A stretch of 64,000 nt of DNA. It comes from Hymenoscyphus infarciens (taxonomy: Eukaryota > Ascomycota > Leotiomycetes > Helotiales > Helotiaceae). Position 1 is the first letter of the stretch; each line of letters begins with the position of its first letter. The position numbers and the translations under genes are program-made. The stretch lies in NCBI GenBank assembly GCA_001414345.1, contig LLCB01000089.1, forward strand, positions 62,001-126,000, given 5' to 3'. Under the pieces are notes generated by a model. That model was not told the DNA's origin. It did not search any database and worked only from the letters and a program-made list of their open reading frames with translations. Below, one piece after another: positions 24,109 through 36,440 of this stretch.

Positions 24109-27100
24109 TCCTCTCTCTTTTAAAAAGACTTATTCTAAGTCTTTAGTTATTAATTAGTATAGTATTAGATTAACTAGAGTATTATTTATGTATTTATTAT
24201 AAAGAATATAACTTATCTACTATTATAGTGTCTAGTAGTTAGAGTAGAGTTAGTAGCTAGTAGTATTATTATTTTAAGAGATAATTGTTCTTTATTTACT
24301 ATTATATACTATAAAATAATATATATAAATAGAAGAGAGGCTAATTATTAGATATTAGATAAGAAGTAGTATACTACTATAAAGTTATTATATTTTTACT
24401 ATTATTATATATTATAATAGTAATTATTAAGCGATAAATAATAATTATAAGTAATAGCTATTATTATAAGTAGTATATTAGTAGGCGACTTTTCCTTGAT
24501 TCTAACTTCTCTTCTTCTTTTCTTTTTATCTAAAATAATATATATATAGTAAGAATACCTTCTAATTAGATATATCCTTATATACTAACTTTTATTCTAG
24601 AATATATATATATATTATATATATATAAAAGTAAGTCTTTCTCTCTTTTATTAGGCCTAATTTAAAGCTAATCTAATATAGTAAAAGGCCTCTCCTATAT
24701 CCTCCTAGTATACTTCTAGCTACTTACTAAGTCTACTACGTTTAGTACCTTTAGATAAAATCTTAGAATAGAGATTATATATACGCTTTTAAGAAGCTAA
24801 AGTCGAAGAAGTATAGGTACTATGTTAAGTAGAATACTATATATATTCTAGTAAGTTTAATCCTAAATATATACTAAATCTATTCTAACTTAGGTAGTTA
24901 CTATAGTTTATAGAGAGAGAGTTTAGTAAGCTTAAGCTTAAGAAGAAGAAGAGAGAGATTAAGAAGGCTACTAAGGCCTTAAATAAGGTATTAGTTATTA
25001 CTAGTATAAAGGTACTAAAGAATAGTTTAAAGGTATAGTTTACTCTTCTAGAGAAGACTTAGGCACTTTATACTAAGGTTATTATAAGTACCTCTTACTT
25101 ATTAAAAGGGTTTTAGTTACTAATATTTAACAGTTCTTATACTATACTATAAAGAGTAGGACCTCTGTTTAAACCTAGGTTTAAGTCTTCTTTAAAGCCT
25201 ATCTAAAGAGTTTATAAGCGTCCTCTCTAAAGCCGGTTATAAGAGGTTGCTAAGGTAAGAAGCGTACTTATAAGAAGGAGGTAGAGGAAGAGCTGATTTA
25301 GACTTCTTATACTTAAGAGAGTAGAGAAGAGGATGATAAGTTAGAGAAAGGAGAGGCTATAGCCTAGAGAGAGTTAGTAGGCTCTATTTTAGTAGTAACT
25401 TAGTCTTAGTTCTTTACTTTATTAATTTTAAACATTCCTACTAGTTAGTATTTTATCTTAGGTTTTTATTATAAGTTCTTTATTAAGAGTAACTAGAATT
25501 AAAGAGTATTAATAGAGTTTTATAAATTAACTCTTTTATCTAATTCTTATCTAATTCCTATATATTAAGCTATTTAGAGAGGTGTTAGAGTAGTCTTACC
25601 TCTTTTAGATATTTAGTATAAAAGTCTCTTAGATAATATAGTAAACTCTAAAAATTATCTATAAGATACTAAGTAAGATCTAAATTATATTTAACCTATT
25701 TTACTTAATACTATAGCTATCTTCTAAAAAGTCTACTACTAAGTATTTCTTATACCTCTTATTCTTATATACTTTTAATAATATCTAGTAGAGGCTCTAG
25801 AGCCTCTTATCTTAGTAAGAAAGTGTTTAGATTCTTTAAAAGTATATTAGAGATAAAAATATTATAAATTAATAAGCTTTTAAGAAGTTTTAGCTTATAA
25901 GAGTATCTTATATATTCTAGTATTTTAAAAGGTCTTATCTACTATTTAGTAAGCTTTTAGCTAGAACGATTTATTTTAAGATTCTTAGTAAATAAGTAGA
26001 CTTTATCTCTAACGTCTTAGTTAATAGCTCTTTAGTACTAGTTTATACTATCTTCTATCTTTTTCTAAGCCTTACTTATATTATCTTTAGCTATCCTTTA
26101 AGTAGAGTATATATATTAGGCTACTTTTACTACCTTATTATAGTTAAGTCGTTTCTAGAGAATAGAAGTCTTTAACGTATTCTAGTCTTATAAAGTCTTT
26201 AGTTCGAGTTTAAACTTAAGCTAATAAGAGGTTATATTAATAGATAAGTATAGAAGTGTTATTTATACTCTATCTATTAGAAGGATTAATTTACTCTAGT
26301 TATCTTAATAGTAGGTTATAAAAGGCTTTAGTCTCTAATCGATATATTAGTTTATTATCTTTATCTATTTATCTATCTATTTATAATAAGTAGTATTAAG
26401 CTTAAGCTTAATATTAATTATTTAATAAAATTTAGTCTAAAATAATAATATAAATTAAGGTTCTTAATTAGATGTAATTAATTTAAAGTAGTAGCTAAAA
26501 TAGTAAATCTATTAAATAAAGAGTTTAGCTAGTCCTTTAGTATCTATAGTTAAGTAATAAGGTATTAATACTAAATCCTTTCTAAGTTAGTTAATAAATA
26601 CTAATATAGTATTAAATCTATGTTTATCTTTTAAAAAGAATTTAAAGTCTATATATAAATATTATATAAAATAGTTAGATATAAGTAAAGAGTAAAGAAA
26701 ACCTTATTACTTAGTTTATTAAGAATAGGAGTATTTATAGGCTTAATAATTCTCTATATACCTTTTATAGTCTAAAAACCTTCTAGCCTAGTAATAGTAT
26801 TATACTAATAACTAGTATATCTTTTTTATACTTAAATAAGTACTAGATACTTAGTTATAAACTTCTTAGATTAGTTTTATATAGAGTTTAGTATTCTTTT
26901 AAACGTAAAGTCGATCTTTAAAAAGTAATAAATTATCTAATAAGAGGTAGTATCTATCTAGAAGTTTATAACGTTCTTTTTAAAAGAAGTATAGATTATC
27001 TTCTTTTAACTTCTAAATCGTATTTAAACTTATTTCTAGAATAACGTCTAACTAAATTATATTAAAAGAGGTAGACTATTCTTATAAAAAGGTTTAAGTA

Positions 27101-30100
27101 AGTTCGATGTTAATTTAAGAGTCTAAACGATTTAGTAGTAGAAGAGTATATAAGCGACTATCTACTTTAGCTTAATTATAGGTTTTTAGGTCTTATTTAT
27201 ATTAAGTTAATATATCTACTTTTTAATTACTCTTCTTAGATATAAATTAGATCTAAAAGTTAAAGTCTAATAAAAACTCTATTTATTAGACTTACTTAGT
27301 TATAAGTAGCTTAGTTATTATAAAGTATTCTAATAATCTATAATCTAAATATATATTAATACGCTTCTAATATAATATAAGTTTAGAGTACTATTTCTTA
27401 AAAGCTTTTATAATAGTAGATAGTTCTTTGTTATAGATCTTCTAGTTTAATTCGTAGCTAACTAGGATATATAAGTAGAACCTAATAGAGTACTAAAAGC
27501 TATTATATTATTATAAGAAAACACTTATTATTACTTCTTCTAAGGAGTCTATTTCTACCTTTATATTATAATCGAGGTTAAAGTAGTATAAGGTTTAAAT
27601 TATAAGTAGCCTAGTTCTTAGTACTTTAAAAGCTTCTTTATATTTAAGTATTTATAAAAACAGCTTTATAGAGTATATTATTATAGTTAAAGGTTTAGCG
27701 ATTTTAGTATAATCTTTAATAAATTATTTATAGAATCTTATAAACTTTAAGTAAGACTTTATACCTATTATAGTATTAGGTTAGACCTAGTTTTATAAAG
27801 GCTCTACTTTTTTAAAGTTAACTTCGAGTCTTTTTATAGTTAAGATAAATCTTAAGTATTTAATTCTAGTAATATTAAATTTACTTTTCTTAATATTAAC
27901 CTAAAGTCTTACTTCTTAGAGCTAATTTAGAACCTTTTTAACTTATTTTTTATATTCTTTAATAATATCTAAATAAATTAAAATATTATCTAAGTAGGTA
28001 ATATAGAAGTTATTTAAATAGTTAATTAAGACGTTGTTTATATAATATTAATAAGTAGTTAGGCTATTATAGAGTTTAAAAGAGAGAACCTTATATTTAT
28101 ATATACTATACTTAGTTTTAAACATAGTTATCTTTTCTAAGTTAGAGTTTATTTAGATATAATAGAAAGCTTATTTAATATCTAATTTAGTAAAGATTTT
28201 AGCTATTCTTATCTTAGAAAGGAGCTTATTAATATAAAGGATTAGGTAGAGATTATTTTAGGTTAGAGCGTTTAGCTTCCTATAATTAATATAGAATTAT
28301 AACTTATTACTATTAGCCTTTTTAATAAAGAGTACTAGAGAGATAAAAGAGCTATTATTATTAATAATAAACTCTTTATCTAAGTTCTTTATAAGATACT
28401 CCTTTATAGCTTTAAGCTCTATAGTTAACTATTAATATAGAGGTAAAAAGGAGTTAGGAAGTAGCTTATTTAAAGTAATCTTATAGTTATAATTATAGTA
28501 AGAAAGGAGCTTATTAGAAGCTACTTTTAAGAATATGTCTTTATAAGATAAGTAATATTTTAGGAGTTAAGCTTATATTAGAGCTCTTATCTTATTATTA
28601 TCTTAGAGAGAGGTAGATCTTTTATTAATAATCTAATCTAGCTTATATATACTTATTATATAAAATTCTAAATTAGGCTATTTTATATTAAAATATATTA
28701 TATTTATATTTATTTTATAGATAAAAGAGTATAGAGTCTAGCCTTTCGAGGCTATACTAGTAGTTTATAGAGGCTTTAGACTAGAGTTAGATATTAAATT
28801 TTTAAGAGATATTATTATAGATAGAAGTAATAACTTAGCTATATTTATAAGTCTACTCTTTTTATATCTTTCTTATTAATAGATTATATATTCTCTTTGA
28901 TTTATATCTAACTAGTAGTTTAAAATAGGTTTCTAGTTCTAGCTAAAAAGTAAAAGTAAAATTTCCTTACTATAGTAGAGAGTTAGAGGGTTATTAGCTA
29001 ACTAAGTAATCTAGTTCTTTAAAAGGTTAAGAAGAACTTTAAAATAGTTTAACTACTTATTACTAATAATTAGATCTTACTATCTAAGGTCTAGGATAAT
29101 AAAGGAGTAGTTATAGATATAATGTTTATCTATATTTAGATATAGTTATATAAACTAAGTTATCTAGCTTTTAGTATTATTATTATATCTATAAATAGAT
29201 ATAGAATAAGGTAGTTTTTAGATCTATAAACCTATTACTTTTAATAATTAAAGAGCTAGAGGTTAATTTAGAAATAGGTATTTATTTACTTCTATATCTA
29301 CTAAAGCTTATATTTTAATACTATATCTCTATATACTAAGAGTAGTATTTATAAGGAACTGGTTTCCTCTTATAAGCTTAGAAAGGTTAAGTTTAGCTAG
29401 ATTATATTTTTATAAGCCTAGAAAGGTATCTTTACTTAGGTCTCTTTGTTTTTCTTCTAACTTAGGTTAGAGTTAGAGTACCTTTTAAGTAGTTATTCTT
29501 TTTTAGGTTAATTATCTATTTTATTAATACTAGGTAGATTAGGATAGTTAGACTTAATATACTTAGATTTTCTATAATTATAATACTTTATACTAGTAGG
29601 TAATTGGTTTATAGACGAAGTTTTTAATCTTTTATTAGTAGAAGAAGGCTTAGAAGTTTAAGAAGTCTTTTAAGAAGTAGAATAAAGTCTATATAAGAGT
29701 AGTAAGGGTTTTATAACTAAACTAGATAAGGATTAGTTAGTATTAAGCTTTTAGTACAACGAGCTTATTATAACTAGTTTTTCTATACTTATTATACTAG
29801 TTATATATAACTTAGTATTATAGTGCTATTTCTTATCTATAAATAAAAGGTCTCTTACTATCTTATTAAAGTTAGTATTTTAGTATCTCTTACTATTAAC
29901 TAATTAGGTTTAAAGCTAAGGTATAAGCTTCTCTTATATATAATAGAATTTATCTTATTCTAATACTTCTCTAAGTATTACTATACTTAAAAAGCAACTT
30001 TTAAATTTTATAAAACTTTCTTTTATATAACTCTTCTATTCTATCTAAAGAGACTAAAAGGTATTCTAGGTATCCTCCTTCTTATAACTAGTTAGATAGT

Positions 30101-31193
30101 AAGTATTAAGAAGTTTAATTATTTCTTTATAATCTTTAAATATTATCTTACTTATATTAGACTTATATTAGAGTTCTAAGTAGTTCTAGGTAAGTTTTAT
30201 TATTATTCTTTAAATAAGAGCTTTATAAGTTAAAGGTATCTAATAATAGTTAGTATTTATATAAAGTTAATTATATATTAATATTCTTTATTACTTATAT
30301 ATAAGTAAAATACTATTATCTAAAAGTTTAATTTTCTTTATAATCTTACTTTTAATAGATTAAAGAGCTTTTAGAGTACTTTTAGGTTATAGGTATAGAG
30401 TAGGTTATTATAAGAAAGGAATATTAAAAGTAGGGTTTTACCTTAAATAATAGTTTAAAGAAATAAAAGAAGGTGTTTATATTAGTTAGATAGAACTTAG
30501 ACTTTAGTTATTATTTAGTAGTTATTAACTAATTTACTATACTAGGTCTAATAATTAAGTAATCTAATTATCTTACTTTAAAATTCTCTATTCTTTTTCT
30601 TAATTCTTAGCCTTTATAGCTTAGATTATACCTTATATCTTATCTATATTAGAGAAGTCTTATTACTCTCTTTAGCTTCTAGGTATAGAGCTTTTACCTT
30701 TATTATTCTTAAGCTTCTTAGTGTTCTTAGAGGTATAGTACTAAGTTAGAGACCTTTCTATAGAGGCTTAACTTTATTCTCTAAGAGAGAGCTCTACGCT
30801 TAGGAGCGGAGCTTAGAAGAGACCTAGGGTTGCTTTAGATTCTAATATATTAAATGTTAAATTAGAGGAGACTAAGATTAGATTTAGAAGCCTTCTAGAT
30901 AACTATTATAAGTTAACTTATTTACTAAATCTAGGGTTATTAGGACTCTTAGGAACACTTAGCGTATTCTAATTCTTTAACGTATCTATAATACGATTTT
31001 CACTAGCTATTTATATAGATACTAAACCCTAGTATTACTAGCTATCTAGGTAGTCTCTGATTACTTAGCTATATAAGGATATTATTATAATATTCTAAAT
31101 TAAGAGTAAATCGACTTCTAAATAAAGAGTAATAATAAGTTTAAAGGAGATATTATTAAGACTATTACTAGCGAGGAAGAGTTATTGTTTTTA

Positions 31194-31553
31194 TATAATA
31201 GTACGAAATATATATAACTATAGTAGAGGTATATAAGAGTATATATAAAAGAATAACGTATATAGATACTAGGTACTAATATAGAAGAAAATAATAACTA
31301 TTCTTCTACTATACTAAGTATAAACATCTATATATAAGAGGTTAGAGACTACTAAGTCTTAATAAGAATAATAACTAAGTCCTTTTAGATATAGCTACTA
31401 AAATAATAAGAGCTTTAAAGCTAAATATATAAGACTTTAAAGTAAAACATATAATATCCGATCCTTACTCTCTTTAGTATCTTCTATCTAATAAGTCGTA
31501 GAAGTATTAGTAGTTTCATAAATACCGATAATTCAGAATAGCGTACTATTATA
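31194..31553 (-). repeat. 5' LTR of the Gypsy element
   Basis: This is the partner of the unit at 23749-24108, of equal length. It retains slightly more C/G, for example TCCGATCCTTACTC and GATAATTCAGAATAGCG near its right end. Confidence 0.9.
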
Positions 31554-32039
31554 ATATTAATCTAAAATACTATAGTATTTTATCACGATAATACTATCGA
31601 CTATACTAAGTTAGGCTAGTTAATTTCGCTTAAAATCTAGAAGACGAGTAGAAAAGAGAGTCTAAGTCTCTAATTTCGCTTAATATCTAGAAGACGAGTA
31701 GAAAAGAGAGTCTAGGTCTTAATTAGAGAGTTACCTTCCTAATCCTACTCTAGCCTAGCCTCCTTTTTTTATCTACCTAGCTACTTCTATTCTGTTTTTA
31801 GAACTTTCTTAGCTACTCCTATAGCCTACTAAACTTAGCCTAGCCTTAATCCTAATCTAGCCTAGCCTCTTCTATTCTTATCTAGGTAAGTAGTCTATTC
31901 TATTCTAAGTACTAGGCTAACTAAGGCGAGGAAAGCTAAAACACTAGATAAAGTAGAATCGGAATTAGAAGATAATTACGAATAAGACCTTAAGTATCTT
32001 AATTTAGATCTAAATTATAAAAGAGAGAAATAAGATAAT

Positions 32040-32240
32040 ATAATAACTTCGGTATTAAGTTTATTTAACTAGCTAAAACTACTTCTTTTATTATCTTATA
32101 TTTAGATAATAATTTTAACTTAGACAACTTTAGTAATAACTTCGCCTTTGACTAGCTAAAACTGTCTCTTCTCTTATTATCTCGAACTTTAGATAGTATT
32201 TTTAATATTTAGTATTAAGTTTTAACTAGCTAAAACTCTA
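32040..32240. repeat. Imperfect tandem repeat around ACTAGCTAAAACT
   Basis: ACTAGCTAAAACT occurs three times, at about 32071, 32152 and 32225, spaced 73-80 bp apart. Partly conserved surroundings (TTATTATCT; TAGTATTAAGTTT) suggest a short tandem array in the RIP-affected region. Confidence 0.55.
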
Positions 32241-32562
32241 CCGACTCTAGTAAGGAGTCTTACTTTCTTTCTTACTTTCTTTTCACTTCTAGCTAGGCTA
32301 GAAGTTCTTTTTTATTTAAATTCTTTGAATTAGATATAAACTAGTACGCTCTCGAAGTAAGCTCTTAACTAAGTTATTACTACCTCTTAACTAAACGACT
32401 TCTAACTCTACTCTAAATTCGCCTCTAACTCTACTTTAAACTTTTTCTAATTTTACTTTAAACTTTCTCCGACTTACTAGACGGATTAGACTATACTCTT
32501 TTAGCGAACGCTTACTTTAATATTAAAGGACTAGAAACGAAGTCTCTTTTATAAGTAACTAT

Positions 32563-32706
32563 TAACTAGGTTAGCTACGATTTAGACCTAAAACCGATAT
32601 CTCAACATCTCGCTTACGAGAAATTTCAATAAACAAAGCACCTTCGAACTAGGTTAGCTACGATTTAGACCCTGACCTTCTCGCTTACGATAAAATCAAT
32701 AAATAC
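32563..32706. repeat. Two-unit tandem repeat of about 80 bp
   Basis: AACTAGGTTAGCTACGATTT starts both units (32563 and 32646). Each continues to CTCGCTTACGA, a short A-rich stretch, and TCAATAAA. The region is less RIP-mutated than its surroundings. No function is apparent. Confidence 0.65.
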
Positions 32707-32950
32707 GACAAATGTTATAACACTTACACTATCTTGATTCGACCTTGAACGATAAGACAGATAGATTCAGAGACGTGTCTTTTTCAAGAGAGAGAGATAT
32801 AACAGTATACCGTCCTATATAGCTAAGATTACGTAGTATATACTATATATATAAGGTTTTAGTAGTTATTGTTTTATATTATCTAATTTAGAAAGGTTAC
32901 GTACGTCTAGGCTTTCGGACGTACTTCGTAGAGTTCGGGCTTTTATATTA

Positions 32951-33481
32951 TAGTAAGTTGCGAGTTAAGCTTAAATTTGCTCACTTTTTTATAATCCGAG
33001 CTTTTTGAGAAATTCTTTAATTTCCTCTCTTTTTAGGTACTCTTTTACCTTTTACTTAATAATAACGTATAATATACTATTTATAAGAATAGGAAAGAAA
33101 AGGCTTATATCTTCTCTTATACTCTATAAACTTTATAGAATAAAAATAGATAATTTTATATCTATCTTAATTTTTATAGAGTCTTAGCATAGCCTATTAT
33201 TAACCTTATAGCCTTATAAGACACGTAGAGGTAGTGAAAAAATTTTAAAAGAAAAGAGGTAATTTTAAGAATTATTTATCCTTTAGTTTACTTTTATTAT
33301 ACTTACTTTAAATTAATAAGTAATATAGAAGAGTGATAATTAGATATAGCGCTTCTTTCTAGCTAGGCCTCGTCTCTTTTAGAGTACTTTTATTTTCTAT
33401 CTTTTAATAAAAGAAGGAAATAAAAAAAAGCTTAGATTATAAAAAAAGTGAGCAGATTTAAGCTTAACTCGTAACTCACTA
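32951..33481. mobile_element. TA-flanked Tc1/mariner-type MITE with 55-bp inverted ends
   Basis: Long inverted termini (TAGTAAGTTGCGAGTTAAGC at 32951, with its counterpart ending AGCTTAACTCGTAACTCACTA at 33481) extend about 55 bp, into TGCTCACTTTTTTATAATC. TA flanks both sides (32949-32950 and 33482-33483). The 60-codon open frame inside (33005-33187) is Ile/Leu/Tyr-rich, typical of AT-rich noise, and I do not call it a gene. Confidence 0.75.
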
Positions 33482-33781
33482 TAGCCGACGTATGTCGTTA
33501 GTCGGTTTCAGACCTCTTTTATATTATCCGAACCTCTTATATATAGCAGCCTACTCTCCTAGAGTTAGAAAAGGCTAGTTTAGCCTTTTCTTCCGTATTA
33601 GAGCCTAGTATTTACATATGTTATTCTGTCTCGAACGCACTCTTATATACCTCTTCAGTAGTAGTATATATTTTATGCCGTTATAGCTAGTCTACTAGAG
33701 TATAAGAATAAGATAGAAGATAGAGTAGTAGAGAGAAGTAGTAAGTTTAGATTAACTTAACTAGTAATATATTTTTACCTC

Positions 33782-33849
33782 TTTTTGCGTTTTACGATTT
33801 ACGATTTACGATTTGTTCGATTCCGGCTTTTAGTATATACGAGACGCTC
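33782..33849. mobile_element. Isolated terminus of the CGTAAAT-heptad MITE family
   Basis: GCGTTTTACGATTTACGATTT, then TTCGATTCCGGCTTTTAGTATATAC and GAGACGCTC before TA, matches the right ends of the elements at 9712-11444 and 46647-47342. I could not find its partner end to the left, so it may be truncated. Confidence 0.65.
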
Positions 33850-33851
33850 TA

Positions 33852-35007
33852 CTTATATAGTTTTAAGGTTTTAATTAGCTTTAAAGAAGCAGAGGTAAGT
33901 CTGGATTTGAATATTTAAACATTCAAACATTCTTAGTTAGATAATTAGAAAAGAGACTATTTCGAGTGCTTCATTTGAAAGTCCTACTACTTTAGCAAGT
34001 TGAGTTAATTGATAAGTGAAGTTATCTAATTATGTTCTAGGAGCCAGCTGTTTTGAAATGACTTGCAGTTCCAGAATATTAGCACTCCCTAAGTTAAAAT
34101 GAGAACAGTAACAAGTACAGAACTCTAGAACTATGCATTTCAAAGTTAGATATAATGAAGGAATTCTGAGACTAGGTGGCCGAAGCCTTGAATATCAAAA
34201 CTGTCAATACATAGTATAGGTATACCACCTAGGAAATTCATACAATTAAACCCATTCAAGAGGTTTCAGAAAGCGTAAAACGGGTTCATAATGATTGCAA
34301 TAGTGGACGATCTATACAGCTCTGCAGAAGTTAATTTGTAAGAATGTGTCAAAGTTCTCAAGGTAGACGAAACTTTAGAAACTAGGACCCAGGTCACCAT
34401 TGTTTTGATTAAAGTAATTTAACACACCCAAACCAAAGGTAATCGATCCTGGAACGAGTGGTCCGCAAGACCAAGGGTATTTAAGGAACCAAACACTCCT
34501 CGGCATAGGCCTATAAGTACCCTCATTGTTATCAAGAAGCTGCTGCGAACGATGGGTTTCTTCTACTCAAGAAGCACTGGAGAATAAGTTCAGCTGTGTA
34601 ATCCCGGTTTTGCAATGGTGAAGCCGTCATACAATTAATTTGTTTAAGGAACCATGGTTCAACTTGTGCTTCGGTACCTTTCTGACGCTATACCAAAGGT
34701 GAAGGAGTTGGAGCCGTCAACACCTCGTTTTCTTTCTTGGTTCTTTTCTAGTCTCTCGAAAAGGCGCTAGCGTACACTAGTGACGAGCACACTTAACTTA
34801 GCCAGTTTGGGACTAGCACGGGTCACCAAAAGAAATTAGCTTCTAGATCGTTGACTTGGACATCACAATTGCTGCCTTACCCAGGCTCCCAAGCTAAGCC
34901 AAAACAGACTTCCGCTCTGGGAACTCCCTCGCAACTTCCTTCCCTCGATCTCAAGGGGGAGTCAACTTCAACAAAACCTCATCTCGATCCTGCGAGACTC
35001 GCCCATC
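33852..35007. other. Intergenic region upstream of the 2EXR gene
   Basis: Composition returns to normal by about 34.0 kb. No conserved frame is seen before the ATG at 35008. The nearest 200 bp should be the promoter and 5' UTR. Confidence 0.5.
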
Positions 35008-36109
35008 ATGAGTGCGCCAGCAGGAACACAAGCTATTGCTGCGGCACCTGCTGCGCAAACCCTTTTGGAGTTCCCGCTCTTTCCAAAACTTCCGCTCGAA
35101 CGTGGGTATTCTCCGAGTTATTTTTCCCTCTTTCGGGTTGTTTTAGGAGGCTTAAGATACAATTTCCTCCCAAGACATCTCAAATCCTCCGCGCATAACC
35201 CCTTTTCTTCATAGTTTCCTGAAACATACTTCTAGAAAGGGCAATACTGACTCCGAGATCATCCTTAGTCCAACTCATCGTCTGGGAAAAGTTCATGGAA
35301 ATTGCGGGGGTCATTGAGATGCCAACCGTCCGAGTTTATGAGAGAAACTACTATCGCACCACCAGCTACCTCTCTCAAATCAAACATCATCCTATCTCTA
35401 GTACATGCAAGTCTTCAAGATGGGTACTAGAGAACACAAAACATTACCCGTGGTTTAAGTACACCTACCTCCCCATCGAAAACATTTCTCTATCTTCAGA
35501 AATTCGCCACGTATTCCTCCACCCGAGATCCATCTATCTATTTCGTTCTCTTACCGACGTATCGGATTTTGAGTTCAAGCGACAATCTCAAAACGCAGAG
35601 GACAAGTACCAACACTTCCAAGCCATCAAAGCTATCGCAATAAAAAACGTACTTTCACATGAATATAAGACCACAGCAAGGGTTGATCCCTACCTCGCTG
35701 ACACCTGGTATCTCATGCCAAATCTTCGACGTTTCATTGCTCTTGAGCGGCTGATTCTTGTCAAGCCTTTCGTAAGTAACTTCTCCCTTTGTTTCCTCTT
35801 TGAGCTCCTATTGCTAGTGTTCGGGGCAGTTTTTAATGACTGCGCCCAGCTCCTGAGTCAACGGGAGAAGCGTATGCTAATTTGTTGCAGTGGGCGGACA
35901 GTAAAACGAAGGGAAGTAGGTTTAAGAGAAATGTCAACAATAGACTTAATGGTTTGAAGAGAAATATGGAGAAGAACTTGAAAGACGAGAACCACCAAGT
36001 TACTGCCTTTATCAGCCAAAACGGAAACCAGAATTTGGTCATGTCATCGTGGTGGAACGATCCAAAAGTCGATATTTTGAGCCAGGAGGAATTTGATGCA
36101 CTTTCCTAA
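35008..36109 (+). CDS. 2EXR-domain protein (271 aa)
   Basis: Three exons (35008-35101, 35269-35771 and 35891-36109) join in frame. The N terminus carries the family hallmark EFPLFPKLPLE, continuing across intron 1 as LQLIVWEKF; the usual form is FPKLPxELRxxIWxxA. The middle holds ENISLSSEIRHVFLHPRSIYLF and IKAIAIKNVLSHEY. The end is ALERLILVKPF, a Lys-rich helix and SSWWNDPKVDILSQEEF. Introns start gtgggt and gtaagt and end ttag and cag. 2EXR proteins form large lineage-specific families in Pezizomycotina; their biochemical role is not established. A truncated tandem copy follows at 36854 and a degenerate relative lies at 11902-12765. The frame is intact, so this copy may be expressed. Confidence 0.82.
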
Positions 36110-36269
36110 GTAAGTTGAGCAGAAAATACTATGCTACTTATCCACTTCCAAAAGCTGACCTTATTTCTTTTCCGAGGCTCTTTGAACCCGACTCCGGTCT
36201 TCCAGTGGTCGTGTCTGCTTACAACATGACGGAGGCATGTTCAACTGGAGGTTTGAACCACGCGCCAGG

Positions 36270-36440
36270 GGATCATGAACATCACACGGGTATCTTTCAA
36301 GGGGCTTTTGGTGGGGGCAATATTCCGCAGGCATATCAATGGAGGAGATGATGGCTGGCAACACAGTGGAGAAAGCGGCAGATACTGGCTTGACAAAGAG
36401 TCGAAGACCTTGACATCTTGAAATTCAGTGGCACATTTGT
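36270..36440. repeat. 3' flank segment duplicated at 37055-37220
   Basis: GGGTATCTTTCAAGGGGCTTTTGGTG and about 150 bp of following sequence (GCAGGCAT, ATGGAG.AGATGATGG, GGAGAAA, GATACTGGCT, CGAAG..CTTGA, GGCACATTT) recur in order at 37055-37220. This marks the 3' flank of the first 2EXR gene and of the truncated tandem copy. Confidence 0.75.

Larger units (their letters stand above)
23749..31553 (-). mobile_element. Full-length Ty3/Gypsy LTR retrotransposon, RIP-inactivated
   Basis: Two 360-bp LTRs (23749-24108 and 31194-31553) begin TATAATAG and end CTATTATA. They are flanked by a perfect 5-bp duplication ATATT (23744-23748 and 31554-31558). Coding remnants run on the minus strand in Gypsy order. 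First is a gag zinc knuckle whose Cys codons have become Tyr (YYNYRKSKYIKSNYP, about 29543-29586). Then comes reverse transcriptase (VLFIKKA near 28330; IFTKLDIK near 28190; YLDNILIYLD at about 27970-28000). Integrase core follows (NTILVFIDRLSKR-like, about 26500-26600). Numerous TAG/TAA stops interrupt all frames. A polypurine tract (AAAAGAGAGAGGA) abuts the left LTR on the minus strand, confirming orientation. Confidence 0.92.
23027..31608. mobile_element. hAT-like element inserted in the MITE, itself split by a Gypsy element
   Basis: Perfect 19-bp inverted termini are seen: TAGTATAGTCGATAGTATT at 23027 and its exact complement ending at 31608. The flanking octamers are AGTTAAGC (23019-23026) and AGTTAGGC (31609-31616), differing by one A/G transition. 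The unbroken MITE copy 1 shows the empty site (AGTTAAGCTAGTTAATT around 8690). Without the Gypsy element it would be about 0.77 kb. The 8-bp duplication and TAG start suggest hAT. No transposase motif was found. Confidence 0.75.
22835..31946. mobile_element. hAT-type MITE, copy 2, split by nested elements
   Basis: The left half (22835-23026) and right half (31617-31946) together match the 537-bp MITE at 8501-9037. Both termini are preserved (TAGTGTTTTAGGTTTC and GAAAGCTAAAACACTA). A perfect 8-bp duplication GATAAAGT flanks it (22827-22834 and 31947-31954). About 8.6 kb of later insertions occupy 23027-31608. Confidence 0.87.
22690..32100 (+). pseudogene. RIP-decayed ORF split by the hAT MITE nest
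   Basis: A frame ending STTSKEKLDKV just left of the MITE (to 22834) continues in the same frame after the right-hand target duplication (31955 onward) as ESELEDNYE, DLKYLNLDLNYKREK and more. Within it, stops are TAG or TAA where Gln or Trp would suit, as RIP produces. The frame is restored exactly when the element plus one copy of the 8-bp duplication GATAAAGT is ignored. The Glu/Lys/Leu-rich stretch looks helical. I cannot assign a family; a transposon gag-like or accessory protein is possible. Confidence 0.45.

Noticed and set aside
32040..32710. CRISPR-like array from regularly spaced repeats
   Set aside because: Only two or three degenerate units without unique spacers, in a eukaryotic transposon-rich setting.
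33005..33187. 60-codon Ile/Leu-rich frame as a membrane peptide
   Set aside because: It lies entirely within a MITE, and its composition reflects AT-rich DNA.
22100..33900. AT-rich block as mitochondrial insertion or centromere
   Set aside because: The content resolves into identifiable RIP-mutated nuclear transposons with target duplications.
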